Shown piece after piece: positions 24,950-35,100 of a DNA stretch of 64,000 bases. The translations under genes were made by a program, and so were the position numbers. The notes under the pieces are model-generated. The model was not told the origin of the DNA, did no database searches, and saw only the letters and a list, made by a program, of their open reading frames with translations. The stretch's first letter is position 1. The number at the start of each line of letters is the position of its first letter. Source of the stretch: Planctomycetota bacterium (lineage in GTDB: Bacteria; Planctomycetota; Phycisphaerae; Phycisphaerales; UBA5793). The DNA is taken from assembly GCA_013112555.1 (NCBI GenBank), contig JABFGK010000001.1:620001-684000 (forward strand), written 5' to 3'.

Positions 24950-25502
24950 CAATCACGTCGGATCCCTGCGCATGTTGTACCGCAAGGCCATTCAACAAAT
25001 CAGGAGACCGGTGGGTGGCACATCGGTACCCAGTCCTCGTCGGATCCATGGTAGATGATGACGAGCATCATTGTGGGTACGAGATGGCCCAACATCACAG
25101 AGCATCGTCTCAGTGAGATCCCGCCCCGCCCCGGGCAATTCGGGCCACGCTTGAGCTACAAACTCCAGTTGAAAGTCGTCAGAATTCCCGACCACCCCGC
25201 TGGGCACCCCGGTCGCTTCGTGATCTCGCGTAAAGCCTTGTTGTACAGTGCCTTGCGTAGACTCAACCTCTGACTGCAAACCCGTCAACGGGCCCTGGGT
25301 GGCATGGGAATAGCCTCGCGGTCAGAACCACGCTGCCTGAGCTTCCGGGGAATGCGCTGGATCGATAGACGGCTGCTGTCGCAAATACCTGCTGTATGGC
25401 ACTTTAGGGAGCGTGCCCACTTCCCTCGCTATGAAGTGGGCGAGGGTCAATGTTCTCTGTCGGCGGAGTCAACACTTGGACGCCTACAGATGGGCCAGTT
25501 GA
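24950..25502. other. Intergenic region with a possible RNA pseudoknot
   Basis: 553 bases between two helicase genes. Short frames occur on both strands (25055-25273 plus, 24992-25288 minus), but neither has a ribosome binding site and they overlap, so none is called. At 25415-25446 two interlocking complementary stems are present (GCCCACTTC with GAAGTGGGC, and CCCTCG with CGAGGG). Confidence 0.5.
25415..25446 (+). ncRNA. Candidate H-type pseudoknot upstream of the PLD-helicase gene
   Basis: Stem 1 pairs 25415-25423 with 25433-25441 (nine perfect pairs). Stem 2 pairs 25423-25428 with 25441-25446 (six pairs). The arms alternate in order, which gives a pseudoknot rather than a nested hairpin; the stems share one base on each side. 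It lies about 57 bases before the next start codon. Only complementarity supports it. Confidence 0.3.
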
Positions 25503-28500
25503 ATGAGTAAACTGAGCAACGTGGATACGAGTGGCGATCAATCCAGTCCGCTTGTTTCTGGTCTGTACGACCATCTGTTGTCGCATGCGCTCGAGCACCA
25601 AGTCCAACAGTTATCGAGTCCGTACCGGGCGGTGATAGATGAAGTAGACCCGGATGACGCACACACGGCTATCGCTCAGTATCTGGAACACCTGTTGGCT
25701 TCATCGTTGTCCAACGTCCGTGGGCGTGAGAGCTCGGAGAGACGCCGGCGTCTCCTCGTTCAGATCATCGACGCGCTGTCAGAGGAACTCGGACCTGACG
25801 GGACAGAGCGATTGAGTCTGGCTGATCCACTCCGCCGGCTGCTTGCGATCCATACCAAGCCGAATAGCCCTGAACGACCGGACACACCGCTGGCCCGATC
25901 TGCCCTCTTGACCGGTACACGAATAGACCCCTCCCTGGCGTCGCAGCTCTGCAAGGAGATCGCCACAGCAGATCATGTCGATGTCCTTTGCTCATTCATC
26001 AGGTGGAGCGGCCTGCGGCTGCTTCTTGATGCGTTCAAGCAACTGACCAGTAGGCCAAGTCATGATGGCCCGCGGTTGCGCGTCATTTCAACAAGCTACA
26101 TGGGCGCCACAGACCCCAAAGCCATTGAGACTCTACGCACCTTTCCGAATACTGAGGTCAAGGTGTCGTACGACACGGCTCGAACGCGCCTCCATGCCAA
26201 GGCATACGTGATCCACCGAGCTACCGGCTTCGGCAGTGCCTATATCGGATCTGCAAACATCTCGAAAGCGGCGTTGTCAGAGGGCTTGGAGTGGACGAGC
26301 AAGATCAGCCAGTACGAACTTCCGCATCTCTGGCAGAAGATCATTGCGACGTTTGAGACCTACTGGAACGATGAAGAGTTCGAGGCATTCGACGACAACT
26401 CATTTCCGCGGCTTCAGGATGCAATCCGACGTGAGCGTGAGCCTAGTTCGATCACTATCGGTGAGATGCCTACCTTCGATCTCCGACCATACCCATTCCA
26501 GGAGGAGATTCTCGATGCTCTCTCCGCCGAACGTGAAATCCAGAAAAAGCACCGTCATCTCGTCGTAGCGGCAACCGGTACTGGCAAGACCATGATCGCC
26601 GCCTTCGATTATCGTAGTTGGTCTGGTAACGGCCGCCCGTCGATCCTGTTCGTTGCTCATCGCGAGGAGATCCTCAGACAGGCGTTGGGCACGTATCGTG
26701 CGGTGCTGCGGGACCAGAATTTCGGTGATGTGCTTGTGGGTGGATCGGAACCTGAGCAGCATGATCACCTTTTCTGTTCAATACAGAGCTATAACAGCCG
26801 TAAACTCTGGCGTCGAAAACCTCAGCGATACGACTACGTGGTTGTCGACGAGTTCCATCACGCTGCGGCTCCCAGCTACCGCCGGCTTCTTGACCATGTC
26901 CGGCCACGAGTTCTGCTCGGACTGACAGCCACGCCGGAGCGGTCCGATGCCCTCGATGTTCTCCACTGGTTCGGAGGTGAGCCGAGCGCTGAAATCCGAC
27001 TGCCAGATGCAATCAATCGTCGACTGCTATGCCCGTTCCAGTACTTCGGAGTCGCTGATTCCGTCGACCTTTCCGCTCTGAGGTGGCAGCGTGGTGGGTA
27101 TCGCGTCGAGGATCTTGATAGTGTGTATACGGGAAATGATGTTCGTGCCGGCTTGGTGGTCGACAAACTTCGCGAGATCGTACTCGATCCGCTTGCCGCT
27201 CGCTGTCTGGGTTTCTGCGTCAGCGTGGCGCACGCCCAGTTCATGGCCCGCTTCTTCAATGAACACGGCATTCCGGCACTCACCCTCTCGGCCCACAGTC
27301 CAGAAATTGACCGTCGGTCGGCACGAGATCGCCTGATCCGTCGCGAGATAAACGTCATCTTTGTGGTGGATTTGTATAACGAAGGGATTGACATTCCCGA
27401 GGTAGACACCGTTCTTTTCCTCAGACCAACTGAGAGCCTGACGGTTTATCTTCAGCAACTCGGACGTGGCCTCCGACTGCACGATGACAAAGACTGTTTG
27501 ACGGTATTGGACTTCATCGGCGCACAACGTCGCGAGTTCCGATTCGCACCGCGATTGCGTGCCATGAGCACAGAACCGACGGGCAAGCTCGATCGCGAAA
27601 TCGAGAACGGGTTCCCACATCTTCCGGCTGGTTGTTCGATCCAGATGGAGCGTGTCGCGCAACAGCGTGTACTCGACAATGTGATACAATCGTTGCAGCT
27701 TCGACGTCCGCAAATGCTGAACGATCTGCGCGATCTCGCTCGGCACCTTGGGCGTGCGCCCGCGATTCGTGAGGCACTCGAGTATCTCGATACCACGCTG
27801 GACGAGCTGTTAAAGCGTGGCCTGTGGTCACGGCTCCTTGCCGACTCGGGTCAGGGTATCAGGATTGAAAGCCCCGATGAAGCCCAGCTGGCAAAGGGCA
27901 TACGGCGGCTTGCCCACATTGATGATCCCCGTCAAATCGCGTTCCTCACCGACCACCTGGCAAATGCCCGTTCGATCGATCATCTCGATGCCATCGAGCT
28001 TCGTCGTCTGTCGATGTTTCATATCACGCTATGGGGTCGTGATGGTACTACGTTGTCACTGCATGACGCGGAGGCACGTTTACGCGACAACCCGACTGCG
28101 ATTTCGGACCTCCGGACAATCTTCCAATACAGACTGACGCACACTCGAACCAGGATGACTGAACTCATCTCAGACCTGGCGGGTCCGCTGGCCATCCATG
28201 CCGCATACACGCGTGACGAAATCTTGGCCGGGCTCGGTCATTGGGAGATGAATCTGCGCCCTGATTTCAGGGAAGGCGTGCTGCACTTGCCCGAACGCAA
28301 GGTCGATGCCTTTTTCGTGACGCTGCACAAAACGGAGGAGGCATATTCACCTACCACGATGTACGAGGACTATGCGATAAGCGATCGTCTCTTCCATTGG
28401 CAGTCACAGAGCACGACGTCTGCGGAGTCGCCAACCGGCCAGCGATATATCCACCATCGCGCGCAGGGGTACACGCCGATCCTCTTCGTGCGCGAGCACA

Positions 28501-28658
28501 AGAGATTGCCTGGTGGGCTCGCATCGCCGTATGCATTTCTTGGACCCGCACAGTACGTGAGTCACGAGGGCAGTCGGCCGATGAGCATCGTGTGGCAACT
28601 TGAAACACCCATACCTGCCCGGCTCCTGACTCGCGTTGCCCGTGGTCAGACTGCGTAG
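25503..28658 (+). CDS. PLD nuclease - SF2 helicase - DUF3427 fusion protein
   Basis: 1051 residues in one chain. After a helical N-terminus comes a PLD site, LHAKAYVIHR with YIGSANISKAAL (about residues 227-255). The DEAD/DEAH-type helicase follows: AATGTGKT (about 355), VVVDEFHH (about 444), LTATPERSD, then YNEGIDIPEVDTVLFLRP and YLQQLGRGLR (about 647). The C-terminal 400 residues correspond to DUF3427, found on many such helicases. The single PLD half-site implies a homodimer. Family members occur in defence islands and are thought to act alone. The ATG has a weak ribosome binding site; no upstream alternative is better. Confidence 0.87.
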   Translation: MSKLSNVDTSGDQSSPLVSGLYDHLLSHALEHQVQQLSSPYRAVIDEVDPDDAHTAIAQYLEHLLASSLSNVRGRESSERRRRLLVQIIDALSEELGPDGTERLSLADPLRRLLAIHTKPNSPERPDTPLARSALLTGTRIDPSLASQLCKEIATADHVDVLCSFIRWSGLRLLLDAFKQLTSRPSHDGPRLRVISTSYMGATDPKAIETLRTFPNTEVKVSYDTARTRLHAKAYVIHRATGFGSAYIGSANISKAALSEGLEWTSKISQYELPHLWQKIIATFETYWNDEEFEAFDDNSFPRLQDAIRREREPSSITIGEMPTFDLRPYPFQEEILDALSAEREIQKKHRHLVVAATGTGKTMIAAFDYRSWSGNGRPSILFVAHREEILRQALGTYRAVLRDQNFGDVLVGGSEPEQHDHLFCSIQSYNSRKLWRRKPQRYDYVVVDEFHHAAAPSYRRLLDHVRPRVLLGLTATPERSDALDVLHWFGGEPSAEIRLPDAINRRLLCPFQYFGVADSVDLSALRWQRGGYRVEDLDSVYTGNDVRAGLVVDKLREIVLDPLAARCLGFCVSVAHAQFMARFFNEHGIPALTLSAHSPEIDRRSARDRLIRREINVIFVVDLYNEGIDIPEVDTVLFLRPTESLTVYLQQLGRGLRLHDDKDCLTVLDFIGAQRREFRFAPRLRAMSTEPTGKLDREIENGFPHLPAGCSIQMERVAQQRVLDNVIQSLQLRRPQMLNDLRDLARHLGRAPAIREALEYLDTTLDELLKRGLWSRLLADSGQGIRIESPDEAQLAKGIRRLAHIDDPRQIAFLTDHLANARSIDHLDAIELRRLSMFHITLWGRDGTTLSLHDAEARLRDNPTAISDLRTIFQYRLTHTRTRMTELISDLAGPLAIHAAYTRDEILAGLGHWEMNLRPDFREGVLHLPERKVDAFFVTLHKTEEAYSPTTMYEDYAISDRLFHWQSQSTTSAESPTGQRYIHHRAQGYTPILFVREHKRLPGGLASPYAFLGPAQYVSHEGSRPMSIVWQLETPIPARLLTRVARGQTA

Positions 28659-29021
28659 ATTGGCCGCGCCACCTCACGCTGCGGTATTCATCCATGTGCA
28701 AGCATGATCCAGATGGGTGAATCTGGGGCCCTGTCTGCACGTTTGGATGTCGCGACATCACCGCAAGCCTGTCGCTGGGCGTCATTTGCGGCCATGCTTC
28801 CTGGTTTTCACTTGCCCAACGACGAAACCGAAGCTCCATCTTTGGTTCGCAGCCCTAATATGAGCCTGGTGAGCAACGAGAGCCGATTGGTTCGTCATGA
28901 GCTCCGAAGTACGCCGGGCGGTACTGCGCTGTATGAGATTCTGGCTGTGCAAGCCAGTGAGACACAGTGATTGAAGCATCTCATGTATTCTGTGTTGCCA
29001 CACACATGAATGGAGGCAGCC
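28659..29021. other. Intergenic region, nothing recognisable
   Basis: 363 bases after the PLD-helicase gene. An 88-codon frame at 28704-28970 lacks a ribosome binding site and resembles nothing I know. The last 40 bases contain the leader of the next gene. Confidence 0.45.
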
Positions 29022-30191
29022 ATGAGTACCAGAACTATCTCAAGGCAGGACTTATACGAATTGGTGTGGTCACAGCCGATGGTGCATATTGCTCGCGAAT
29101 ACGGGCTATCCGATGTTGGTCTTACCAAAATCTGTCGCAAATACGACATTCCCAGGCCACCTCGGGGCTACTGGGCGAAGAAGCATCATGGCGGCTGCCC
29201 TGATCAGATTCCTTTGCCGGATGTGGAAAGAGAAGCGCAAATACTCCTTCCTGAGAAATTGCCCGGCGATGCGGAGGGCTCCCTTGAAGACCAAGGCATT
29301 CAAGCGCCGCTTCAGGTCGAAGTCTTGAGCGACTTTCGCAAAGCGCATGACTTGGTGCGGCAGGCAAGGGATCGGCTCCACGGTGCCGAAGTAGATGACA
29401 ACAAGATACTGGTGCCGCCGACCGGGACCGTACTGCGAGTCTCAGTCTCGAAGCCACTACTTCGACGAGCCCTGCTCATCTTGGATGCCGTAATCCGATC
29501 AGTAGAAGGCGCTGGTCACACCATTGCCTCAGGACCGTGGGCGACAATAGACGGAATCACCATCGGTTTCGAAATCTCGGAACAGGTGGAAACACACCGA
29601 AGAAGCATTGAGGAATGCGATCTCGCGGGTTCATATACGTTCTGTCATAGCCGGGTTGAGCAAACCCGAGCGCCAACAGGACGCCTTGCTCTGCGCATCA
29701 TCTTCAACAGGCACTGGCGAACCGGCCTTCAGCAAGTGTGGCGAGACACGCAGAAACGACAGCTTGAGGAGCGGATCGGAGACTTTGTTGCAGGTATGAT
29801 CCGGACTGCAAATCGGGTCAGGCATCAGCAAGAGCAGGAGCGTGTTGCAGCGGAACGTCGATGGCATGAAAACCGACGGCAGGCGGAGGAAGCACAAAGG
29901 CGAGCCGAGAAACAGAGAATACACAGAATCGAGCAAGCCCGAGTCGAACAGCTGATGCGCGATGCATCGGACTGGGATGCCGCCAGAAGACTGCGAGGAT
30001 ACATCAATGCAGTCCAGACGTATTGCGCTGGGAACCCACACGTAGAAACGAATCTGGACCTTGGCGATTGGGTTGAATGGGCAACCAGACAGGCAGATCG
30101 GCTGGATCCATCAAGACCTAGCCCCCCGTCAATCCTCGATGAAGATCTTGGTCCCGAATCACGATCACGCCAAGGCCACACAGGGTGGTGA
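29022..30191 (+). CDS. Uncharacterised protein with N-terminal HTH-like segment
   Basis: 389 residues. The ATG at 29022 is preferred to 29010 because GGAGG lies five bases before it. The N-terminus SRQDLYELVWSQPMVHIA followed by GLSDVGLTKICRKYDIPRPP and RGYWAKK looks like a DNA-binding helix-turn-helix; I have seen this opening in unannotated proteins on mobile elements. The middle (about 125-250) is mixed alpha/beta, and residues about 255-320 are a charged coiled coil rich in Arg, Gln and Glu. The next gene starts three bases after the stop, so the two are one operon. Function unknown. Confidence 0.72.
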   Translation: MSTRTISRQDLYELVWSQPMVHIAREYGLSDVGLTKICRKYDIPRPPRGYWAKKHHGGCPDQIPLPDVEREAQILLPEKLPGDAEGSLEDQGIQAPLQVEVLSDFRKAHDLVRQARDRLHGAEVDDNKILVPPTGTVLRVSVSKPLLRRALLILDAVIRSVEGAGHTIASGPWATIDGITIGFEISEQVETHRRSIEECDLAGSYTFCHSRVEQTRAPTGRLALRIIFNRHWRTGLQQVWRDTQKRQLEERIGDFVAGMIRTANRVRHQQEQERVAAERRWHENRRQAEEAQRRAEKQRIHRIEQARVEQLMRDASDWDAARRLRGYINAVQTYCAGNPHVETNLDLGDWVEWATRQADRLDPSRPSPPSILDEDLGPESRSRQGHTGW

Positions 30192-30194
30192 GCG

Positions 30195-31418
30195 ATGGAC
30201 AATGCCCCCACTGGATCTACGCGAGCCGCCAGTCGTGAAGAGATCACACCGCTGATCGAAATGTGCAAAGCTGGCCAATTGTTTGAAGTGCAGCGGTGGG
30301 TGGCATCCGGCAAAACCGTGAATATGCCGCCTCCACCACCGAAGAGAAGGCGCCCGAAATCTCCGTTGGAATACGCTATAGCTCGTGGTTTCCACAGCCT
30401 AGTCCAAGTACTACTGGAAGCAGGGGCCATACAGGAGCCGGAAGGTGATGGCAGCCCGATGGAACAGGCGCTGGCCCTCCGGCGTTTTGACATCGTCCAG
30501 CTTCTCGTCGAGCACGGCTTCGACGCAGCAGCAATCGACATGGACTTGGTGTTTGACACTTGTGATCCACAGATCATGGAGTTCTTCATTGATCATGGAG
30601 CCGATATTCATGCACGCCATCCATTCGCACGGGCCCTGTGTAACAGAGTCAGGACAGCCCTGGGTGTCTACAAGAGGTACCGTTTGCGCGATGAATCAGT
30701 ACAAGAGCAGGCGGACATTGCCCTTCGTCATCACTGTTTTGACGGCAACATGAAGTGGGTGTCGCTTCTGCTGTGGGCTGATGCTGACCCGCTATCTGAA
30801 GGCCCGAGCGGTCCAGCTGAGCCCCCATATGAAGATGAAGACGGCTGTCTTTCGGCCCTCGAACTTGCTGCACTTGGTGGGCATTTTGAGGTGTTCGAAC
30901 TCAAACCAGTCCGGTCGCGCTTGAACGGTCCAGTGGCAGTCAAGATGCTAGGTGATCTGAACCGTGGCAAGGGAGTGGAGATCATGGAGCGCCTACTGGC
31001 ACAGGGTATCGATCCGAATGACCCGGCCACCGGAGGTTGCTCTGCCATCTCGCGATGCATTGAGGCCATGACTTGTATATGGCTGGGCAGAGGAAGCGAT
31101 ATCCCACGCGTGAACTACAGCCCCAATACAAACAAAGTGGACACCGACACCACGCGGGACATGCTGAAGGCTATTCACTTGCTTGCGAAGCACGGCGGAA
31201 AGTGGAGACCGGCCGACAAGAGCGAGATCCAGTCTGCCAGGCGTTCTCTCCTACAGCTGACACCAGACTACACCGTTGAGTTCGTATGGATCATGTGGAA
31301 GTACGGCGGCTGTGACCGAGACTCGATACTCGAGTTGCTGCGCACGCCGAGTATTCGATCTCACACGCAAGAACATCGCGCTCGACTGAATGAGCTTCTC
31401 GGGGACTGGAAGGAGTGA
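30195..31418 (+). CDS. Ankyrin-repeat protein
   Basis: 407 residues. Ankyrin-like units are visible, for example SPLEYAIARGFHSLVQVLLE with AGA, then FDIVQLLVEHGFDAAAID, IMEFFIDHGADIHARH and SALELAALGGHFEVFEL. The repeats are irregular and extend to about residue 350. There is no signal peptide or membrane segment, so it should be cytoplasmic. Three bases separate it from the HTH-like gene. Ankyrin proteins bind partners, so it may be the cognate inhibitor or adaptor of that protein; this is inference from pairing only. Confidence 0.75.
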   Translation: MDNAPTGSTRAASREEITPLIEMCKAGQLFEVQRWVASGKTVNMPPPPPKRRRPKSPLEYAIARGFHSLVQVLLEAGAIQEPEGDGSPMEQALALRRFDIVQLLVEHGFDAAAIDMDLVFDTCDPQIMEFFIDHGADIHARHPFARALCNRVRTALGVYKRYRLRDESVQEQADIALRHHCFDGNMKWVSLLLWADADPLSEGPSGPAEPPYEDEDGCLSALELAALGGHFEVFELKPVRSRLNGPVAVKMLGDLNRGKGVEIMERLLAQGIDPNDPATGGCSAISRCIEAMTCIWLGRGSDIPRVNYSPNTNKVDTDTTRDMLKAIHLLAKHGGKWRPADKSEIQSARRSLLQLTPDYTVEFVWIMWKYGGCDRDSILELLRTPSIRSHTQEHRARLNELLGDWKE

Positions 31419-31445
31419 TTGTGGGGGGAAGAATTCAGAGCCTTG

Positions 31446-31470
31446 CACTATCCAGTAGTGAATTTTTTTT
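31446..31470 (+). terminator. Weak intrinsic terminator at the island edge
   Basis: CACTA (31446-31450) and TAGTG (31456-31460) form a short stem followed by AATTTTTTTT. It lies 28 bases after the ankyrin gene, at the beginning of an AT-rich stretch. Confidence 0.45.
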
Positions 31471-31607
31471 GCACTACAATTTTGCTCGATTCTGCACGAC
31501 AAAGGGCAATTGTTCGTCCGATCAGCAATCGCTCATTCGGCCGTAACTATCTGTATTTAAAGCAGTTGCACGTGGTCTCTAAAGTCTCAAAGTCGTGGAA
31601 ATTCAAA

Positions 31608-31645
31608 TTGGAAGGCTGACGCTCTACCAATTGAGCTACGCTCGC
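31608..31645 (-). pseudogene. 5' half of a tRNA-Gly(UCC) gene
   Basis: On the minus strand positions 1-38 of a tRNA are intact: acceptor GCGAGCG, TA, D-arm GCTC-AATTGGTA-GAGC, G, anticodon stem TCAGC and loop CTTCCAA with anticodon TCC. The sequence then leaves the tRNA: no 3' anticodon strand matching GCTGA, no T-arm and no CGCTCGC acceptor strand follow. The break is exactly at the end of the anticodon loop, a crossover position used by tyrosine recombinases. The missing 3' half lies on the accessory-island side (lower coordinates). A transcript from it could not fold into a tRNA. Confidence 0.8.
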
Positions 31646-31683
31646 GTATTTTGACTTGTCACAGGGGGCCAAGCCGACGGCCG

Positions 31684-31689
31684 ATTATA
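31684..31689 (-). promoter_or_regulatory. -10 element of the broken tRNA-Gly gene
   Basis: TATAAT on the minus strand lies 38 bases before tRNA position 1, with a weak TTGCCC-like -35 about 15 bases upstream. The promoter appears intact and would now direct transcription into the island edge. Confidence 0.5.
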
Positions 31690-31910
31690 GCGGGCCCTTG
31701 GACAGGGCAAGATGCCCGGGAATCGAAGTTCACCCTCGTGCCGCCGCGCCTGTCAACGGGCGGGTCTCACCCGTCAATCTCTGCGGGAGGGGAGCATTTG
31801 TCGCGGAGAAAACGCTTTGTTTCGTACTCATCACAAGGAATGGGCAGCGTCCGCAGACTGACTGAGACACAAGGGGGCATGTCGATTCCGGCCATGCTGC
31901 AACGAGCAAA

Positions 31911-32174
31911 TCACCACGACCACCTGGCGCGTCGCTGCTCGAATGCTGCAGCAGTCTCCTCGAACACCATCTGCAACTGGGAGAGATCATCGCCGAACCC
32001 GTAGCTGACCCCACTGCCCAGCCCTGCAACTGCTCTGACACGCGGCAGGAACTTGCCGACCCACTTCTGCCCGCTCGTGTCGCGGCACAGGACCATAAGC
32101 TCCACCACTTCTATGAGCCGGGTAAATCCAATGCAGGGCGATGGAGCTGGCCGGCATGGACGCGGTTCCCGCAC
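31911..32174 (-). CDS. Small hypothetical protein after the kinase gene
   Basis: The frame opens with a GTG directly after the kinase stop codon and runs 87 codons; an internal ATG with GGAG just upstream would give about 60 residues. The sequence reads like a real protein (CRDTSGQKWVGKFLPRVRAV, then DDLSQLQMVFEETAAAFEQR). I do not recognise the family. Expression would be by coupling to the kinase gene. The remaining bases from 31650 to 31910 hold nothing else I can identify apart from the tRNA promoter. Confidence 0.35.
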   Translation of the reverse strand: MREPRPCRPAPSPCIGFTRLIEVVELMVLCRDTSGQKWVGKFLPRVRAVAGLGSGVSYGFGDDLSQLQMVFEETAAAFEQRRARWSW

Positions 32175-35100
32175 TCACTGGGACGGCCCGAGAACCGTTG
32201 CGCGGCGACGGAGGTTCTCTGCCTGCAGTCCGAATCCGCTGTCTGGAAACTGCTCGTGGAGGTCATCGTATAACTCGGCCATTCGGTCACAGGTATCCGC
32301 ACGTGTATCTGATGAAAGTGTCGCTGACTCCAGCGCGTCAATCGCTTTCGACAGTGCCTCAACAGCCTCCGTCTGACGGTCGAGTAGAATAAGCGTATGT
32401 ATGTACGTTTGCAGTGCCATGATGCTCACGCGATCGCTTGGGCCAAGGGTCTCCAGCAGGGCCGGCCATGCCTGCTGAAGAGGCTGCTGCGCTTCCTCGT
32501 AGCGCCCGAGTTGATACAAGAGTTCGCCGCAGTTGTACCTGAGCGTTGCAGTGTACCGGTGCGATGGGCCATGCACTCGTTCGTATCCCTCAAGTGCCTC
32601 GCGGAAGTAAGGCAGTGCCTGCTCAAATTGGCCGTCCTTGGCATACAGGAATCCGAGGTTGTTGGCCGTGGCAAGAGTATTCGTGTGATCCGGTCTCAGG
32701 ATGCGCCGTTGGGCCGAGAGTGCCTCCTTAAGCAGACCCTCTGCTTCCTCGAATCGACCTTGGGCGCCTACATAGTTGGCCACCTGGACCATGCACTCAT
32801 AGACCCGTGGATGGTCCGGCCCGTAGACGGCCCGGTATCCCTCCATGGCTTGTCGAAACCGTAACTCGCTGAGTGCACGCTCGCCATATGTCGTATTGCG
32901 TGCCAGTTGAAAGAGCACTTCCAGGGTGCGCGGATGATGAGACCCGAGCGCGTCCTGAAGTGACTCATGCGCTGACGCCAGCATGGCCTCGATTTCCTCG
33001 GTTTGGTCGGCGGTGTAGGGAAGAGAGGCCAACTCCGCCAATCCAGTGAGGGTCACGGGATGGTCCATCCCGAGATCCTTTCGCATGCGCTCCACAGCAC
33101 TGATGAGAATGTCTTTGGCATCACTAAACATGCCCCGGTCGCCCATCACCGCGCCGAGACGAACACTTGCCATATGCCGATCGCGAACAGACACGGCTGG
33201 ATTGCCCTCCATGAGACGGACAACTTGTCGACATAACTGCTCGGCCTCTTCAAACTCATCCTGATCTTGCAGGGACAGAGCGAGCCCGGTCATGGAAGCA
33301 AGCGTGTCGAGATGGCCGGCCCCTAGCGTTGCAGTTCGGCCGGCTACTGCTTTCCGGAAGAGCTCCTCGGCATCCACATACTCACCTAAGTCATGAGAGA
33401 GGCCTCCCGCGATATGAAGCGACGTCAGCGTGTCGTGGTGCCGTGGTCCCAGCACACGTTCCTGCATCTTCAGTACAGGTTCCAGTAAATGAACAGCGTC
33501 CTCTGACCGCCCCACATCACTGAGACAGCGTGCCAAGGCGCTGCTCGCCGCCAGCGTCAGGGGGTCGTGTTCACCCAACGTATTAACGTATGCCTGCACC
33601 GCCTTCTGTGTTGTATCAAGAGACTGCTGATAGTGGCCAATGGCACGATACGATTGTGCCAAATCGAGGCGCAGGGCCGCCCCGAGCAGAGGATCGCCCT
33701 GAAACTGCTGATCGAGGGCCCGCTCTGCTGCGAGCAATACATCACGTTCGAGCATGGCGGCGGCCACAGCCGTGGCGTCCATATAAGGAAACGCTCGTTC
33801 CATGCCCTCAAGCATGTCCTGAATTGATGATTCGTCATGTCCAGCCAACTGCAGTGATGCTCGGACTCGGGTGCGCATATCATCAATGATGGTGCGCCCC
33901 ATCCGCGCCGGATCGATATTGAACAGCACGGATGACTGGAAGCGGGAGACGCGTTGAAGATCGCCCTCGCGCTGCTCGACCAGATGTCGCTGCCGTCGCT
34001 CCTTCACAGCCAGCGTCGTCGACACTATGGTTGCGCCAATGAGCGTGCCTGCCGTCAGCAGTCCCCAAAACACGCCGACGCGGTGCCGGCGTATCACTTT
34101 CTTCAGCCGGTATGGAACACTCGGACTGGCCGCCAGCACCGGCTCCCCGGCCAGGTGCCGGTGGATGTCACCGGCAATCTCACCAGGCGATGTGTACCGG
34201 CAATCCGGCTCCTTCTCGAGACAGCGCATCGTAATCCAGTCCAGATCTCCTCGTGCGGCACGCACCAGCGCCGCCGGCTTCGACTGTCTGGCAGATGAGA
34301 TGTCTTGAATCGTCTCTGAGTCTGCTTCGGAGCGCGACCGACGTCCCTCAGCCATAGAGGCAAGGCGGGCGCTCGGTTTGGACGGCTCTCGCTCGTGCAG
34401 TAATTGGCGAACGCCCTCGATAGGGAGACCGCGAATCGTGCTTCTGCTGACTGGCAGGCTCCCGGTCAGCAATTCATAGAGAAGCACTCCCAGTGAGTAT
34501 ACATCGCTCCTGGTGTCGACGTCGATGGCGCCCAGCGTTGCCTGCTCCGGGCTCATGTATTCGGGCGTACCCAGCAGCAGCCCAGCCTCCGTTTGCAGCG
34601 TCTGATCGGTCAGACGGGTGTCCAGTGCCTTGGCAATGCCGAAGTCAATGATCCGTGGGACCGGGATCCCATCGCGGGCTTCAACCAGAATGTTGCCGGG
34701 CTTCAAATCCCGGTGGATGACGCCTTTTTGATGTGCATGTTGTACGGCATCACACATGCGGCAGAAGAGGGTCAGACGGTCCCGCAGCGACAGCCGATGT
34801 TCATCGCAGTAGGTCGTGATCGGTACGCCGTCAACGAGTTCCATCACAAAGAAGGGTAGCCCGCGATCGGTCGTGCCGGCGTCAAAGACTTTGGCAACAG
34901 AGGGATGGTCCATCAGGGCCAGCGCCTGTCGCTCTGCATTGAATCGAGCCAGGACCCGTGCAGAATCCATCCCCGGTTTGACAATCTTCACTGCCACCAG
35001 CCGCCGTATCGGTGTAATTTGCTCAGCCTGGTACACATTGCCGCAGCCACCCTCACCGATCATCTTTGTGATGACGTAGGAGCCGGACTGAGAGCCAATG

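Noticed and set aside
24992..25288. Overlapping small frames on both strands between the two helicase genes
   Set aside because: Neither has a ribosome binding site and they overlap each other, so there is no way to choose a real gene.
28704..28970. 88-codon frame after the PLD-helicase gene
   Set aside because: No ribosome binding site, and the sequence resembles nothing known.
31430..31645. tRNA-Gly gene interrupted by an intron
   Set aside because: The 5' half ends at the anticodon loop, where introns can sit, but no 3' half (T-arm plus CGCTCGC acceptor strand) occurs downstream on the same strand before the ankyrin gene.
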